Shown here one piece after another: positions 62,208 through 64,000 of a stretch of DNA of 64,000 nt (within the stretch, counting starts at the first letter, position 1; each line of letters begins with the position of its first letter). Below the pieces are notes generated by a model. It worked only from the letters and a program-made list of their open reading frames with translations. It searched no databases and was not told the origin of the DNA. The translations under genes and the position numbers were made by a program. The DNA is taken from positions 27,766,001 through 27,830,000 of the forward strand of contig CM066993.1 of the NCBI GenBank assembly GCA_033977485.1, written 5' to 3'. Source of the stretch: Hydrangea macrophylla (lineage: Eukaryota; Streptophyta; Magnoliopsida; Cornales; Hydrangeaceae).

Positions 62208-62299
62208 GTCACGAAGAACTGAAAGCATTCTTTACTCAAAGAATCACCGCTTCGTCACGAAGAACCGAAAGGAGTCTTTACTCAAAGAATCACCGCTTC
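62208..62299 (+). repeat. A-A phase break
   Basis: Two A monomers (62208-62253 and 62254-62299) are adjacent without a B. The first begins gaactgaaagcattctt, which could be an A monomer with a changed base or a B-to-A chimera, because gaactgaaagcatt also starts some B monomers. It is the only A-A junction I found in the window. Confidence 0.85.
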
Positions 62300-64000
62300 G
62301 TCACGAAGAACCGAAAGGGTTACGGAGTATAAGAACATCCATTTCATCACGAAGAACCGAAAGGAGTCTTTACTGAAAGAATCACCGCGCTTCGTCACGA
62401 AGAACCGAAAACGTTACGGAGTACAAGAACATCCATTTCATCACGAAGAACCGAAAGAAGTCTTTACTCAAAGAATCACCGCTTCGTCACGAAGAACCGA
62501 AAGCGTTACGGAGTACAAGAACATCCATTTCGTCACGAAGAACCGAAAGGAGTTTTCACTGAAAAATCACTGCTTCATCACAAAGAACCGAAAGCGTTAC
62601 GGAGTACAAGAACATCCATTTCGTCACGAAGAATCGAAAGGAGTCTTTACTCAAAGAATCACCGCTTTGTCACGAAGAACCGAAAGCGTTACGGAGTACA
62701 AGAACATCCATTTCGTCACGAAGAACCGAAAGGAGTCTTTACTCAAAGAATCACCGCTTCGTCACGAAGAACTGAAAGCGTTATAGAGTACAAGAACATC
62801 CATTTCGTCACGAAGAACCGAAAGCAGTCTTTACTCAAAGAATCACCGCTTCGTCACGAAGAACCGAAAGCGTTACGGAGTACAAGAACATCCATTTCGT
62901 CACGAAGAACCGAAAGGAGTCTTTACTCAAAGAATCACCGCTTCGTCACGAAGAACCGAAAGCGTTACGGAGTATAAGATCATCCATTTTGTCACGAAGA
63001 ACCGAAAGGAGTCTTTACTGAAAGAATCACCGCGCTTCGTCACGAAGAACTGATAACATTACGGAGTACAAGAACATCCATTTCGTCACGAAGAACCGAA
63101 AGGAGTCTTTACTCAAAGAATCACCGCTTCGTCACAAAGAACCGAAAGCGTTACGGAGTACAAGAACATCCATTTCGTCACGAAGAACCGAATGGAGTTT
63201 TCACTCAAAAATAACCGCTTCGTCACAAAGAACCCAAAGCGTTACGGAGTACAAGAACATCCATTTCGTCACGAAGAACCGAAAGGAGTCTTTACTCAAA
63301 GAATCACCGCTTCGTCACGAAGAACCGAAAGCGTTACGGAGTACAAGAACATCCATTTCGTCACGAAGAACCAAAAGGAGTCTTTACTCAAAGAATCACC
63401 GCTTCGTCACGAAGAACTGAAAGCGTTACGGAGTACAAGAACACCCATTTCGTCACGAAGAACCGAAAGGAGTCTTTACTCAAAGAATCACCGCTTCGTC
63501 ACGAAGAACTGAAAGTGTTATAGAGTACAAGAACATCTATTTCGTCACGAAGAACCGAAAGCAGTCTTTACTCAAAGAATCACCGCTTTGTCACGAAGAA
63601 CCGAAGGCGTTACGGAGTACAAGAACATCTATTTCGTCACGAAGAACCGAAAGGAGTCTTTACTGAAAGAATCACCGCTTCGTCACGAAGAACTGAAAGC
63701 GTTACGGAGTACAAGAACATCCATTTCGTCACGAAGAACATAAAGGAGTCTTTACTCAAAGAATCACCGCTTCGTCACGAAGAACTGAAAGCGTTATAGA
63801 GTACAAGAACATCCATTTCGTCACGAAGAACCAAAAGCAGTCTTTGCTCAAAGAATCACCGCTTCGTCACGAAGAACCGAAAGCGTTACGGAGTACAAGA
63901 ACATCCATTTCGTCACGAAGAACTGAAAGCAGTCTTTACTCAAAGAATCACCGCTTCGTCACGAAGAACCGAAAGCGTTACGGAGTACAAGAACATCCAT

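Larger units (their letters stand above)
1..64000 (+). repeat. Satellite array of 46-bp monomers in 92-bp A-B dimers
   Basis: The same 18-bp start, gtcacgaagaaccgaaag, recurs about every 46 bp from the first to the last base. It is followed alternately by a 28-bp A tail (beginning gagtctttactc, ending accgcttc) or a 28-bp B tail (beginning cgttacggagta, ending catttc). The two tails still agree at roughly half their positions, including a central aagaa and a final ttc, so A and B probably derive from one 46-bp ancestor. The consensus dimer holds 33 A, 17 T, 23 C and 19 G. All units lie in one orientation, and no other sequence interrupts them. No satellite family name is assigned because I do not recognise this sequence. 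A eukaryotic heterochromatic origin is an inference from array size and higher-order structure. Confidence 0.98.
43891..64000 (+). repeat. Satellite domain III
   Basis: The domain is marked by cgaagcaccg, cactgcttc, gtgcaagaac, aactgataac (about 46.20, 47.88, 49.75, 51.52, 53.39, 55.60, 58.95, 59.60, 61.35 and 63.05 kb), cgaatggagttttcact with aaaaataacc, aacccaaag and aaggcgtta. Successive copies lie about 1.68 to 1.96 kb apart, a longer period than in domain II. The gtcgcg and gtcccg monomers of domain II are missing. The array continues past the window edge. Confidence 0.82.

Noticed and set aside
1..64000. CRISPR array (18-bp constant part with 28-bp intervening parts at a 46-bp period)
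   Set aside because: The intervening sequences are not diverse. They alternate between two families with point variants, as in a dimeric satellite. No leader or cas genes are present.
1..64000. An undescribed gene system (defence, mobile or biosynthetic)
   Set aside because: No non-repeat coding sequence, RNA gene or mobile element is visible on either strand. The interest here lies in repeat structure and evolution.
1..64000. A bacterial or phage origin
   Set aside because: Sixty-four kilobases of gene-free tandem repeat with nested higher-order units is not a known feature of bacterial or phage genomes. The eukaryotic assignment is still an inference.

Overview
The whole 64 kb window is one uninterrupted tandem satellite array, and both window edges lie inside it. 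I see no gene, RNA gene, transposon, CRISPR array or unique sequence. Every monomer reads in the same direction. The basic unit is a 46-bp monomer in two diverged forms, A and B. Both begin with the same 18 bp (gtcacgaagaaccgaaag) and then differ over 28 bp. A and B alternate to give a 92-bp dimer at about 46% GC. About 690 dimers fit in the window. An array of this size with nested higher-order repeats (HORs) points to a eukaryotic genome, probably pericentromeric, centromeric or other heterochromatic DNA from a long-read assembly. The sequence alone does not identify the species.

Dimers carry recurrent diagnostic variants that occur in a fixed order, which defines HORs. Three domains can be told apart. 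Domain I (1 to about 7.0 kb) has the gttaggaag variant and B-B phase breaks, with segment copies offset by 2763 and 2210 bp. Domain II (about 7.0 to 43.9 kb) is built on a 14-dimer HOR of 1289 bp. Its best copies start at 31380 and 41325. Larger duplications overlie it: a 2946-bp tandem duplication (8.8-14.7 kb), a tandem duplication of about 9.3 kb (8.9-18.2 kb followed by 18.2-27.6 kb), and a 2.7-kb segment repeated 5710 bp downstream. Domain III (about 43.9 to 64 kb) has its own markers (cgaagcaccg, aactgataac, a 45-bp A form with aaaaataacc), a 67-bp internal deletion shared by five copies, a 3.64-kb tandem duplication, and a patch of domain I-type sequence at about 56.1-57.4 kb.

The array therefore records its own history: 46-bp ancestor, 92-bp dimer, 14-dimer HOR, local 276-bp amplification, then segmental duplications of 2.9 to 9.6 kb. 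Chimeric monomers and phase breaks mark individual exchange points. The consensus dimer contains no stop triplet on the + strand in any frame, which explains the repetitive open reading frames of up to about 400 codons. I do not regard these as genes. Other points of interest are a 13-bp dyad at each A/B junction, high CpG content with variants concentrated at CpG, and a strong A-over-T strand asymmetry.
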